A DNA stretch of 64,000 nt from Flavivirga sp. 57AJ16 (lineage in GTDB: Bacteria > Bacteroidota > Bacteroidia > Flavobacteriales > Flavobacteriaceae): NCBI RefSeq assembly GCF_028736925.1, contig NZ_JAQZAT010000003.1, positions 62,001-126,000 of the forward strand. The letters are read 5' to 3'. The first letter of the stretch is position 1; every line of letters starts with the position of its first letter. The position numbers and the translations under genes are program-made. Shown piece after piece: positions 35,005-42,975 of the stretch. A model generated the notes under the pieces. That model ran no database searches. It was not told the DNA's origin and saw nothing but the letters and a program-made list of their open reading frames with translations.

Positions 35005-35236
35005 TTTTCCATTTTTTATATGCCGCCTTCATACAATGTCCACAGGGACGAAAATTATTTTTTAATGCCTCTTCTTCAGTCGAAAAGAACACACGGTTCT
35101 CTCGTTTCATTCGCTTGCCCGATTTACAATTCAAATGGCCATAAATCTTCAAATGCTTATGGCCTCCAAAAAGAATTTGCTTCGTTTTTATTTTTGCTCT
35201 TAAAACGGTGTCCAAAATATCTTTATGCTTTATCAT
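34991..35236 (-). CDS. Stand-alone Ada metal-binding domain protein (81 aa)
   Basis: An 81-residue protein matching the N-terminal zinc domain of Ada (PF02805), which in E. coli Ada takes a methyl group from DNA phosphotriesters and turns Ada into an activator. Here the domain is a gene of its own: FGGHKHLKIYGHLNCKSGKR, and NNFRPCGHCMKAAYKKW. Three of the four expected Cys are visible (Cys55, and the RPCGHC pair); the fourth, at C-x3-C, is a Lys (CKSGK). It overlaps alkB by 14 bp and sits 2 bp after the 2OG oxygenase gene. Confidence 0.82.
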   Translation of the reverse strand: MIKHKDILDTVLRAKIKTKQILFGGHKHLKIYGHLNCKSGKRMKRENRVFFSTEEEALKNNFRPCGHCMKAAYKKWKNDVV

Positions 35237-35238
35237 TA

Positions 35239-35952
35239 CTAACTTATGGCATCGTGAAAAATAATGCCTATAGTATGTCTTTCTCCACTATGTAATTCGC
35301 TTACACCATGCTTCATATTGACCCTGTAATAACCTTTTGCACCTTTTACCGGTCTAAAATTGGTAGTAAAAATAAGCATATCCCCTTTTTTTGGTTGCAG
35401 TACAGTAACTTTAGATTGCGCCCTTGGTATTTGTTGCGTAAGCACAAATTCCCCGCCCTTAAAATCGACATCTGGCTCATTCAAAAACAAAACCGTTTGA
35501 AGCGGAAAATAAACATCCCCATATAAATCCTGGTGCAAGGTATTAAAACCTCCTTTTCCATATTTTAAGATCAGGGCGGTTGGTTTTAGTTGGTTATTAT
35601 CGCGGCATTGTTGCTGTAACTCGTTAAATGCTATTGGAAATTGTTTGTCAATTTTTAAAGCTTTCATCCATAGGTTGGCTATTGGCACTAACTTAGGATA
35701 AATATGTTCCCGTAAAGTTTGAATTGTTCTCGGTAGTGGGTAATCAAAATATTTATATTCGCCCAAACCAAAACGATAACGTTCCATCACAACTGTTTTT
35801 CGATAGCCCTTTGGGTTTTTATACAAGTTTTTCAACACTTCACATAAAATACCCGAAAGGAATTTTGGAACCACAGCATATCCTTTTTCGTGCATATCTG
35901 CATCTATTTTATTCCAATCAATGGCTTCTATATTTGAAACTAAACCTTCCAT
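35239..35952 (-). CDS. 2OG-Fe(II) oxygenase in the ada operon
   Basis: A 237-residue dioxygenase. I choose the start MEGLVSNIEAIDWNKIDADM at 35952, 1 bp after the ada stop; a longer frame would overlap ada. The facial triad is in NTLHQDLYGDVYFPLQ (HxD) and VNMKHGVSEL (His), with Arg in ERHTIGIIF. The N-terminal part resembles prolyl-hydroxylase-type enzymes. Homologues are recurrent in ada operons of Bacteroidota, so a role in alkylation damage, perhaps on DNA or RNA bases, is plausible but not proven. Confidence 0.82.
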   Translation of the reverse strand: MEGLVSNIEAIDWNKIDADMHEKGYAVVPKFLSGILCEVLKNLYKNPKGYRKTVVMERYRFGLGEYKYFDYPLPRTIQTLREHIYPKLVPIANLWMKALKIDKQFPIAFNELQQQCRDNNQLKPTALILKYGKGGFNTLHQDLYGDVYFPLQTVLFLNEPDVDFKGGEFVLTQQIPRAQSKVTVLQPKKGDMLIFTTNFRPVKGAKGYYRVNMKHGVSELHSGERHTIGIIFHDAIS

Positions 35953-35953
35953 A

Positions 35954-36796
35954 CTATATGTCCATTTTAGCAGCTTCCCAACCAATGATCGCAGATTTTC
36001 GAGTATTTCCCCACATATAACCTCCAATACCCCCTGTTGACCTAATAACACGGTGGCAAGGAATTATAAAGGCTACGGGATTGCTTCCAATGGCCGTCCC
36101 TATAGCTCTTGAAGCTTTGGGCTTATCGATCATTTTTGCAATGGAGCCATACGTAGATAGATTTCCCATTGGAATTTTTAAAAGTGCCTCCCATACTTTT
36201 AATTGAAACGGTGTTCCATTTAAATGTAATTTTATTTGATTGAGTTTACTCCAATCGTTTTGAAAGATAAACAACGCATTTTGTTGCGCAATATCAACAA
36301 CCTGATTGTAATTAGCATTTGGGAAACGGCTATTTAACCTTGACAATGCTTCCCTTTTATCTTCGAAGAAAGCCATATGACAAATACCTTTTGAAGTGGA
36401 TGCCACAATAATATGTCCAAAAGGGCTTTCGGCAAAACTATAGTTTATATCAAGGTTTTCTCCTCCTTTTTTAAATTCACCAGGAGTCATCCCTTCAATA
36501 TTTATAAACAGATCATGCAAACGACTTGTTCCAGAAAAACCAGTTTGGTGGGCGGTATCAGATAATGTGGCCTGCTTGTCCTTTAATAATTGCTTGGCAT
36601 ATTCAATACTAATATACTGCATAAACTTTTTCGGACTCACGCCTGCCCAATCTGTAAACAAACGTTGGAAATGGTGCGGGCTTAAATGTACACTTTCCGC
36701 AATATTGTTTAAAGAAGGTTGTTCTTTAAAGTTTTTTCTAATGTAATCAATTGCTTTAGCAATTCGATTATAATTAATTTTTTCTTGATCTGCCAT
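35954..36796 (-). CDS. ada: AraC-type HTH fused to methylguanine-DNA methyltransferase (Ada without zinc domain)
   Basis: A 280-residue fusion. Residues about 10-110 are an AraC-type double helix-turn-helix (AIDYIRKNFKEQPSLNNIAE, LHDLFINIEGMTPGEF). The C-terminal part is an O6-methylguanine-DNA methyltransferase with the acceptor Cys247 in FIIPCHRVI, plus KVWEALLKIPMGNLSTYG. The usual N-terminal Ada zinc domain is absent; that domain is encoded separately at 34991-35236 in the same operon. First gene of the operon ada - 2OG oxygenase - Ada domain - alkB. Probably both repair enzyme and regulator. Confidence 0.92.
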   Translation of the reverse strand: MADQEKINYNRIAKAIDYIRKNFKEQPSLNNIAESVHLSPHHFQRLFTDWAGVSPKKFMQYISIEYAKQLLKDKQATLSDTAHQTGFSGTSRLHDLFINIEGMTPGEFKKGGENLDINYSFAESPFGHIIVASTSKGICHMAFFEDKREALSRLNSRFPNANYNQVVDIAQQNALFIFQNDWSKLNQIKLHLNGTPFQLKVWEALLKIPMGNLSTYGSIAKMIDKPKASRAIGTAIGSNPVAFIIPCHRVIRSTGGIGGYMWGNTRKSAIIGWEAAKMDI

Positions 36797-36949
36797 TTCC
36801 TTGAATTTTATGGTACAAAAGTACCCCTCTTTAAAAGACTATAAAACCCGATTCTTGCTAAACACTCGGCCATTTGTATTCTCTTATTGAACTCATTTAT
36901 AGAAAATCGGTTATGATTTTAAACAGCCTAATAAAATTACCTATCGTTA

Positions 36950-37672
36950 TTACATGATGTAATTTTTAATCTTGAATTGTTCTTCAAACCCCAGTTTAAG
37001 ATATAAATTCTTTCCCATATTTGATGCTTGTAGGGTTATATATTCACTATTCATTTTAATTGATTCATTTATTAAAAGTTTCATGATATCTTCTGCATAA
37101 CCCTGTCTTCTTTGTTCTGGTATGACACCAACAGAATGAATTCCCGAAACCTTGTTTGTGTTAAACAAAACCCCCGTTCCTACAGCTTCATTATAGTGAT
37201 AGGCTATATAATAATGAATGTACTGATATGATGCGTTCAATAATTTGGGGTTAATGAAATACCCAAAAGACTTTTCGAATAAAACAGACCATAATTCAAA
37301 CGCTTTCTTAGTAGTGATTTTTATCAATTTTAAGTTTCCCAATTCAGCAAATACCTTATCTGCTTTTAATGACATCCCTATTTGTTCAAATTTAAGATGA
37401 AAGCCATTTTCCTCAAGTAGTTTGAACGAATCGCTATGATAAATATCCCAATAAGGCAGCACTAAACCAGAAGCCAAAAAATTCAATTTATCTTTTGCAT
37501 CAGCTACCTGATCTTGGTCTATTTCTTCATTAAACCATAATCTATTGGGCCATTCGGAATTTTCAACGAAGCTATATTCGAAATCTTTTTCCTTGAAATA
37601 AGCATGAAACGGCTCACTTACGGTCTGCCAAAGTGAAGTTAAGTTCTCTATATTTGATTTTATACTGTTCAT
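36950..37672 (-). CDS. GNAT family N-acetyltransferase
   Basis: A 240-residue protein whose C-terminal half is a GNAT fold: GTGVLFNTNKVSGIHSVGVI, then PEQRRQGYAEDIMKLLIN (acetyl-CoA loop RRQGYA) and YLKLGFEEQFKIKNYIM. The N-terminal half is a degenerate second acyltransferase-like domain (residues about 1-130). The substrate is unknown. The gene overlaps the upstream DMT-family gene by 4 bp, so they are co-translated. Confidence 0.85.
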   Translation of the reverse strand: MNSIKSNIENLTSLWQTVSEPFHAYFKEKDFEYSFVENSEWPNRLWFNEEIDQDQVADAKDKLNFLASGLVLPYWDIYHSDSFKLLEENGFHLKFEQIGMSLKADKVFAELGNLKLIKITTKKAFELWSVLFEKSFGYFINPKLLNASYQYIHYYIAYHYNEAVGTGVLFNTNKVSGIHSVGVIPEQRRQGYAEDIMKLLINESIKMNSEYITLQASNMGKNLYLKLGFEEQFKIKNYIM

Positions 37673-38118
37673 TTAAAATTAATTAACGTGATTCCCAAAA
37701 CCATTGACAGCATCCCTAAAATTCTTTTTACTGTTATTGGTTCTATAGGCAAATTTAACCAACCATAATTACCTGCAATTACTGCAAAAATCAATTGTCC
37801 GCAAAGACCAAGGGAGATCATGGTTGAAATTCCTAGCTTAGGAATGGTATAGTAGTATAGACTGATACCCAGTACGCTAAAAAATCCACCTAAAAACCAT
37901 AAATAAAACGGTACTTCCTTTATTTGCAGTGCTGTAGGCAACGATTTAAGATTGATTACAAAAAAGAACAGTGCAAAAATGGCGCTACTTAAAAAAGCAA
38001 TCAGGCTCGCTAATAAAGGATTTTTTAATAAAACGCCTAATTGAGCGTTCAGACCACCTTGCACGGCTAAAAAGACACCGCCAATAAATGCCAAAAATAA
38101 TACAATATAGTTATTCAT
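37669..38118 (-). CDS. DMT family transporter (YdcZ/DUF606)
   Basis: A 149-residue membrane protein with five helices and the duplicated EamA-like pattern of DUF606: MNNYIVLFLAFIGGVFLAVQ, GGLNAQLG, FFSVLGISLYYYTIPKLG, and ILGMLSMVLGITLI at the end. Small multidrug-type exporters belong here. Co-transcribed with the nitroreductase (33 bp upstream) and GNAT gene (4-bp overlap). Confidence 0.87.
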   Translation of the reverse strand: MNNYIVLFLAFIGGVFLAVQGGLNAQLGVLLKNPLLASLIAFLSSAIFALFFFVINLKSLPTALQIKEVPFYLWFLGGFFSVLGISLYYYTIPKLGISTMISLGLCGQLIFAVIAGNYGWLNLPIEPITVKRILGMLSMVLGITLINFK

Positions 38119-38150
38119 ATTTCTATTAAAAATGCTTGTTTTATATTTTT

Positions 38151-38774
38151 TTATGCAAATAACCTTTCAATAGATTTCCTAACTTTTTTCTTGTATTGCG
38201 TATAGTCTTCTTCCGAACGGTAACCTATGGCGGCAATTACAGAGGCATTCAATCCTTGCTCTTTAAGATTTAATATCTCATTATACTTATCCACTTCAAA
38301 ACCTTCCATTGGGCAAGCATCTATTTTTAGTTCTGCACAAGCATTCAATAAGTTTCCTAAAGCGATATAGGTCTGGTTCGAAGTCCACTTGTCCCTTTCT
38401 ATATCAGATCTGTTCATAACATCTGCTTTAATAAAATCTGAATATCCCTGTAAAGCAGAGATGTCCGTTCCCTCCATTTGGGATTTTAAGGTGAAGTACG
38501 CATCTATATCTGCTTCTGTTACTGTTGTATAATTACAAAAAACAACTAAATAAGCAGCTTCAGTTATCTGTTTTTGTCCGTAGGAAACTAATCGTAATTG
38601 TTCTCTTAACCCATTATCTTCAATTATTAATACTTTGTATAATTGAAGTCCATACGAAGAAGCGGATAGTTGAATTGCGGTCTTTATTTCTTTCAGGTCT
38701 TCCGAAGAAATTTTTTTAGTGGCATCAAACTTTTTAGTGGCATACCGCCACTTTAAATTATCTATTAAACCCAT
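38151..38774 (-). CDS. NAD(P)H-dependent oxidoreductase, nitroreductase family
   Basis: A 207-residue flavin enzyme of the NfsB type: MGLIDNLKWRYATKKFDATK with the FMN-binding Arg-Tyr-Ala-Thr, IQLSASSYGLQLYKVLII, and QTYIALGNLLNACAELKIDACPMEGF near the C-terminus. It reduces quinones or nitroaromatics. It lies between the Crp/Fnr regulator and the DMT gene on the same strand. Confidence 0.92.
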   Translation of the reverse strand: MGLIDNLKWRYATKKFDATKKISSEDLKEIKTAIQLSASSYGLQLYKVLIIEDNGLREQLRLVSYGQKQITEAAYLVVFCNYTTVTEADIDAYFTLKSQMEGTDISALQGYSDFIKADVMNRSDIERDKWTSNQTYIALGNLLNACAELKIDACPMEGFEVDKYNEILNLKEQGLNASVIAAIGYRSEEDYTQYKKKVRKSIERLFA

Positions 38775-38845
38775 TTTATTTTTTATTTTGATTTATGATG
38801 CAAACATAAAATGAGCGGTAAAGCTGTGCCTTTACATATGTTGAT

Positions 38846-39445
38846 TTAAGTATTTTTCTTTATATTTTTTCGTATCCTGCTTAATTGCGTAGGTGTAATT
38901 CCTAAATGAGAAGCAATATGTAGTTTTTGTATTCTTTTGTCAATATCTGGATGTTTATCAAGCAACTTAATGTACCTATCGGTAGCATTTTCCATGACCA
39001 AGGAAACTTCTCTTTGCTCTTTGTCAATAACCCAGTTTCTTTCCAAATAGGCAATATAGAAATTTTTTAAATCAATATTGTTTTCAATAAGTTCCCTATA
39101 TTTCTTGTAGTTAATACTAATAAGCAGGGTTTGCTCCAGAGCTTCCAAAGCAAAGTCTGATGGTTTAGTTAAAAGGCATGAAACCGTAGAGCCTGCAAAA
39201 TCATTTTCAAGAAAAATATTTTTGGTATAAATGTTTCCATCATAATCAGTAACATAAGCCCTTAGCACACCTTTACAAACATAGTACACGTTTTTTGCTA
39301 TCTGCCCATTTCTTAACAATATGTCACCTGCTTCCAAGGCTTTAAAAGTTATTATAGATCTAATCAAAGACCAAGATTTATCTGAAATCGGAAAATAACT
39401 TTCAATTTTTAATCTTAATTCTGAAATGTGCAGCTCTTCTATCAA
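38846..39445 (-). CDS. Crp/Fnr family transcriptional regulator
   Basis: A 199-residue regulator with a cyclic-nucleotide-binding-like N-terminal domain (ALEAGDILLRNGQIAKNVYY, KGVLRAYVTDYDGNIYTKNI) and a C-terminal helix-turn-helix (LHIASHLGITPTQLSRIRKNI). The domain lacks the cAMP-binding RTA motif and the Fnr cysteines, so the signal is unknown. It is first in the row regulator - nitroreductase - DMT - GNAT, and may control the others. Confidence 0.9.
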   Translation of the reverse strand: MIEELHISELRLKIESYFPISDKSWSLIRSIITFKALEAGDILLRNGQIAKNVYYVCKGVLRAYVTDYDGNIYTKNIFLENDFAGSTVSCLLTKPSDFALEALEQTLLISINYKKYRELIENNIDLKNFYIAYLERNWVIDKEQREVSLVMENATDRYIKLLDKHPDIDKRIQKLHIASHLGITPTQLSRIRKNIKKNT

Positions 39446-39911
39446 TTATAGGTTTTTATTAGAGTTTATACTTACTTGACTTTGAACAAAAGTAGAAAAA
39501 AGGAAATTATTTTGAATAAGCTCCTTCCTATGTTTAGTTTTTATCGCTAAGCGATACTATTTCTCATTTCCATAGTCCAACATTCTGGAAACCAAAGTTT
39601 CCTTTCCCATTTGCTTTGGTGATATTAAAAATATGTTGCATAATCAGCATGTCTCTTTTAGATGCGTCCATCATCATTTTATCAACCATTAAACCTAAAA
39701 ATGGTTTTAGAGGGCAAACAGGGACAAGGGTTATACGGATTAAGATTTGTAATAGGTACAAATTGTTAAAAGAAAATCATTCAGCGAAGTGAAAATGAGG
39801 AGAGGTATAGCTACAGTTTCATTTTATATTACAGTAATTCAAATTGTAAATAGTTAAAACAATTAGAGCATTTTTAACGATTACATAAAGTATTTTTTTA
39901 ATTTAAACCTG
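39446..39911. other. Gap with no intact gene
   Basis: About 470 bp between the Crp gene and the response-regulator remnant. A 65-codon frame at 39564-39761 (minus strand) contains PFLGLMVDKMMMDASKRDML, which looks like a broken coding sequence, but I could not identify its family. Nothing else was recognised. Confidence 0.3.
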
Positions 39912-40336
39912 TTATAATCTATGACCAACAAAATAACTATCCTGTATGTCTTGAAGTGCTGTGTCATTTAAAGGTTTACTTATAAGACCTTTGACTTCGG
40001 GAATCCTATTTGCCTTTTCTTTATCTTCAGGAGTCAATGACGTTGTTAGCATGATCACGACTGTTTCATCTTGTCCTTCTTTGTTGAATTGTAAATAAGC
40101 TTCGATAAATTCCCAACCATCCATAATAGGTATATTTACGTCCAGCAAGATAAGTTCTGGTTGCGGAAACGCCCCATTTTCTCTGGACCTCAAATATTTT
40201 AACACTTCTTTTCCTCTTTCTAGGGCAACACATTTTTATACACATCCAGATTTTTTAATTATAATCTGATTGATATAATTAGTAGGCATATCATCATCTA
40301 TGAGTAGAGTAGAATACAATTTAATTTTCGATTCAT
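39912..40336 (-). pseudogene. Response regulator receiver domain, frameshifted
   Basis: The C-terminal two thirds read in one frame (39912-40205): PELILLDVNIPIMDGWEFIE contains the phospho-acceptor Asp, TVVIMLTTSL the conserved Thr/Ser, and GLISKPLN the conserved Lys-Pro. The N-terminal part, with the acidic pocket LLIDDDMPTNYINQIII (about 40260-40320), lies in other frames, with at least two frameshifts before VALERGKEVLKYLRS. It was a single-domain response regulator of the type common in Flavobacteriaceae. Confidence 0.78.
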
Positions 40337-40392
40337 ATATTCTTAGTTTTTTATAATTTGACTTTGATCATGTAAAGCGAAACGTACTTCTT

Positions 40393-40555
40393 ATACCAAT
40401 TATGAATTAAAATGAGCTACAGAAAACGACATTGCTTATTTGTTTTTGCCTGCTGCGTGTTATTTGCATAGCCTAAGCTATGGAAATGACGAGTAAAGTG
40501 ATAAAACAAATTAATGAATGAGTTTGAATAGCGTATTTTAATTCATAATTGGTAT
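40393..40555. mobile_element. MITE-like element, 163 bp with 21-bp perfect terminal inverted repeats
   Basis: Left end ATACCAATTATGAATTAAAAT (40393-40413) and right end its exact reverse complement (40535-40555). The interior contains GCATAGCCTAAGCTATG (40466-40482), a motif also found at 12925-12940 and 43108-43123. There is no coding capacity. It is inserted between the remnants of the kinase and response regulator genes. Confidence 0.75.
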
Positions 40556-40566
40556 TATTATTGGTT

Positions 40567-41087
40567 TTAGACCTTATCCATAATGATACATGATGTAAAT
40601 AAATTATTTTTAAACAATGAGCAATATCTAGCTTGTATATTCATGCTAAAGATGTAAGTGCTTAAAAATTGTAAATATTTTTTTGAGGTTGTAAGTTCTA
40701 CTCCCATCTCATTATCTTGAAATGAAAACTCCCAATGATTAGTCATCTCCCGGATAGAAATCATCATTTATGGATCATAGTCTTTACTACTAAACTTAAT
40801 AACATTGTATTTACAAACACTAACACCCTCATTCGAACAACTGCTTTAGAAATAAGATAAAGACTCTTGTTAATGTGTGTATTAAGTCGACCTTTACATT
40901 TCTGGTTAAGTAGTCCTGAAAAATCAATTAAGGTTTGAAGTCGCTCTAGTAAATAAAGCCCTTTGCTTTGCTTTTTCCATTGTGAGATATAAAAAACCAT
41001 CTTACCACAAAGGGCATGGTGTCTTGTAGAAGTACAGATCACTACCCGAACAGCTATAATAGAAATAGTGCTATTCCCAAACACCAA
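40567..41087 (-). pseudogene. Histidine kinase remnant
   Basis: Two overlapping frames resemble parts of a histidine kinase in the right order. The upstream one (40764-41087) contains LQTLIDFSGLLNQKCKGRL and AVVRMRVL, like the HisKA dimerisation helices after the phospho-His (pattern FSxLL...L..ha..YL.....V.RM..LI..LL). The downstream one (40567-40767) contains HWEFSFQDNEMGVEL, like the ATP-binding DNGIGI motif with D to D, G to E changes. Catalytic residues are lost. Together with the receiver remnant downstream it is a decayed two-component pair. Confidence 0.55.
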
Positions 41088-41370
41088 TTTAATACATGAT
41101 TTTTAATCATAACATGTAAAATCTGATAACACAATCAAATAAAAAAAATCCTATAACTTATCAAATGTTAATTCCTGACAATAAAAAAAATTCTTATCTA
41201 CCTCTCAAAAACCTCATATGCAAGTCAATTATATCTTGTGCAAACAACAATATAACTAACCCATTGCAATTCTTTGTAAAAATAAAAGACTCTAAAGCCA
41301 CTTTGAAAATAAGTTTTGCTCTACATTATGACTAGAAATAAATTATTATCTTAGTGATTAATTACTTTTA

Positions 41371-41670
41371 AAAGGCATACCCATTAAACATATATTACTT
41401 ATAGGAAATGTAGATGGAAACTCAGTCTCTTTACTACGATATGTATCTAAATTATGTCGAGATCTAAACCTACGTTTGCATATACTAAAGGTTGAACCCA
41501 AAAAGCAAGAATCTTCTAATATTTACCCAAATTATAACTGTCTGGTATTAACTACTCATAAAAGATTTTTTTTGCAAAAATTAATTGATCCCAGCACTAT
41601 ACTAGGTTTTTTAAATAAAATAGAAACACCTACTTTAGTATTTAAATACACTTCAGATAAAGTGAATTAA
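41371..41670 (+). pseudogene. Universal stress protein remnant without start codon
   Basis: One continuous frame starting after a stop at 41359 reads IPIKHILLIGNVDGNSVSLL, RYVSKLCRDLNLRLHILKVE, and ends LTTHKRFFLQKLIDPSTILG then FLNKIETPTLVFK. This matches the first beta strand/helix and the last strand of UspA-type domains, but the middle third is missing and no ATG, GTG or TTG start precedes the first strand. It could only be translated from a rare start or from an internal ATG that removes the first strand. Confidence 0.5.
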
Positions 41671-41711
41671 ATATTTAAAGTAATATGAAAGAAAGGTTTC
41701 TTAATTAAAGG

Positions 41712-41784
41712 AACTCATTTAAAGTTTTAGAACGATAGTGAAAATCAGTCTTTTTTAGCCAATTGAAAAACCTCTAATAAGTTC
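41712..41784. repeat. Shortened relative of the AACTCATTTAAA foldback element
   Basis: It starts AACTCATTTAAAGTTTTAGAA with ATAGTGAAAATCAGTC, then TTTTTTAGCCAATTGA and a degenerate right end. It matches the two ends of 22689-22854 with the middle ~95 bp deleted. Located upstream of corA. Confidence 0.6.
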
Positions 41785-41853
41785 AAAGAATAAATATAAA
41801 CCCAACTATCATTACTTATAAAAAAAAAAATCGACTACTAAAAAGCAAGTATC

Positions 41854-42909
41854 ATGAGTAAACTAAAGAAAAAAATAGGGCTTGCACCCGGGTCAATAGT
41901 ATTTACTGGAAACAGAAAGGTTGATAAAGTACTTATACACCACGTACAATATGATAGCAATAATCTAACAGAAAGGGTTTTAAGCAACCATTCAAAATCA
42001 ACATTAATCAAATCTGATGAGCTTTTAATTGATTGGTATGATGTAAGAGGGATGCATGATACAGAACTGATCGGTTTTTTTGGCAGTACTTTTGATATCC
42101 ATCCCTTAATTTTAGAAGCAGTCGTTGATATCAATCAAAGACCCAAGTTTGAGGAATATGCTAAAGGGAATTTTATACTGCTTCGCTCATTAGTGTTCGA
42201 TCCAGTAAAATTAGAATTAAAAAAAGAACATATTGCCATATATTTCAACGATCAATTTATAGCAACATTCCAAGAAGACGAAAGTGATTTGTTCGAATCT
42301 GTTAGAAAACGCATAAATGTAGATAGATCCCGAATAAGAACCCGCGGTGCAGATTATCTCGCCTATGCCTTGATAGATGAAACTGTTGACAACTATTATA
42401 ATGCTTTAGAGAATATTGAACTACAAATTGAAACTTTAGAAGAGACTATGATAGAAAATGTAGACCATAGTACTAAAAATAAAATTCACCGTTTAAAAAA
42501 GGAGTTATTGTCCCTACGAAAGTCTATATTACCACTTAGGGAAGCCATAGCTAATTTTTATAAAACAGAAAGTAGCTTTGTTCATGATGACAGCCGTATT
42601 TTTATAAGGAACTTGTATGAGAATACCGTTCAGATTATGGACACATTAGAATCCTATCGGGATATATTGAATGGCTTACAAGATCTCTTTATTTCAGAAG
42701 TTAGCTTTAAAATGAATAAAGTAATGCAGCTGCTTACAATTATTTCGGTCATATTTATTCCATTGACTTTTCTTGCAGGTATTTATGGAATGAATTTTGA
42801 AAATATACCTGAACTCAAATATAAATATTCATACTTTATCCTATGGGGTATTATGGTGGTCATTTTTGTTTGTATGATTTACTTTTTTAAAAAAAGAAAG
42901 TGGCTATAG
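41854..42909 (+). CDS. corA: Magnesium/cobalt transporter CorA
   Basis: A 351-residue CorA-type channel. The large N-terminal cytosolic domain ends in a long helix (about residues 180-285). Two C-terminal membrane helices follow: LLTIISVIFIPLTFLAGIYG leading to the selectivity signature GMN (YGMNFENIPEL), and YFILWGIMVVIFVCMIYFF before a basic tail (KKRKWL). The family's normal length and order are intact. It stands alone in a decayed region. Confidence 0.95.
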   Translation: MSKLKKKIGLAPGSIVFTGNRKVDKVLIHHVQYDSNNLTERVLSNHSKSTLIKSDELLIDWYDVRGMHDTELIGFFGSTFDIHPLILEAVVDINQRPKFEEYAKGNFILLRSLVFDPVKLELKKEHIAIYFNDQFIATFQEDESDLFESVRKRINVDRSRIRTRGADYLAYALIDETVDNYYNALENIELQIETLEETMIENVDHSTKNKIHRLKKELLSLRKSILPLREAIANFYKTESSFVHDDSRIFIRNLYENTVQIMDTLESYRDILNGLQDLFISEVSFKMNKVMQLLTIISVIFIPLTFLAGIYGMNFENIPELKYKYSYFILWGIMVVIFVCMIYFFKKRKWL

Positions 42910-42975
42910 ATTGCTGTAAAATGCGACTTCCTTACCTCCTTAATCGAAAAGAATTCCTCGACGCTCTAAATCGGA

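Noticed and set aside
39564-39761. 65-codon minus-strand frame with PFLGLMVDKMMMDASKRD
   Set aside because: It looks partly coding but has no recognisable family and no clear start, so it is mentioned only in the gap description.
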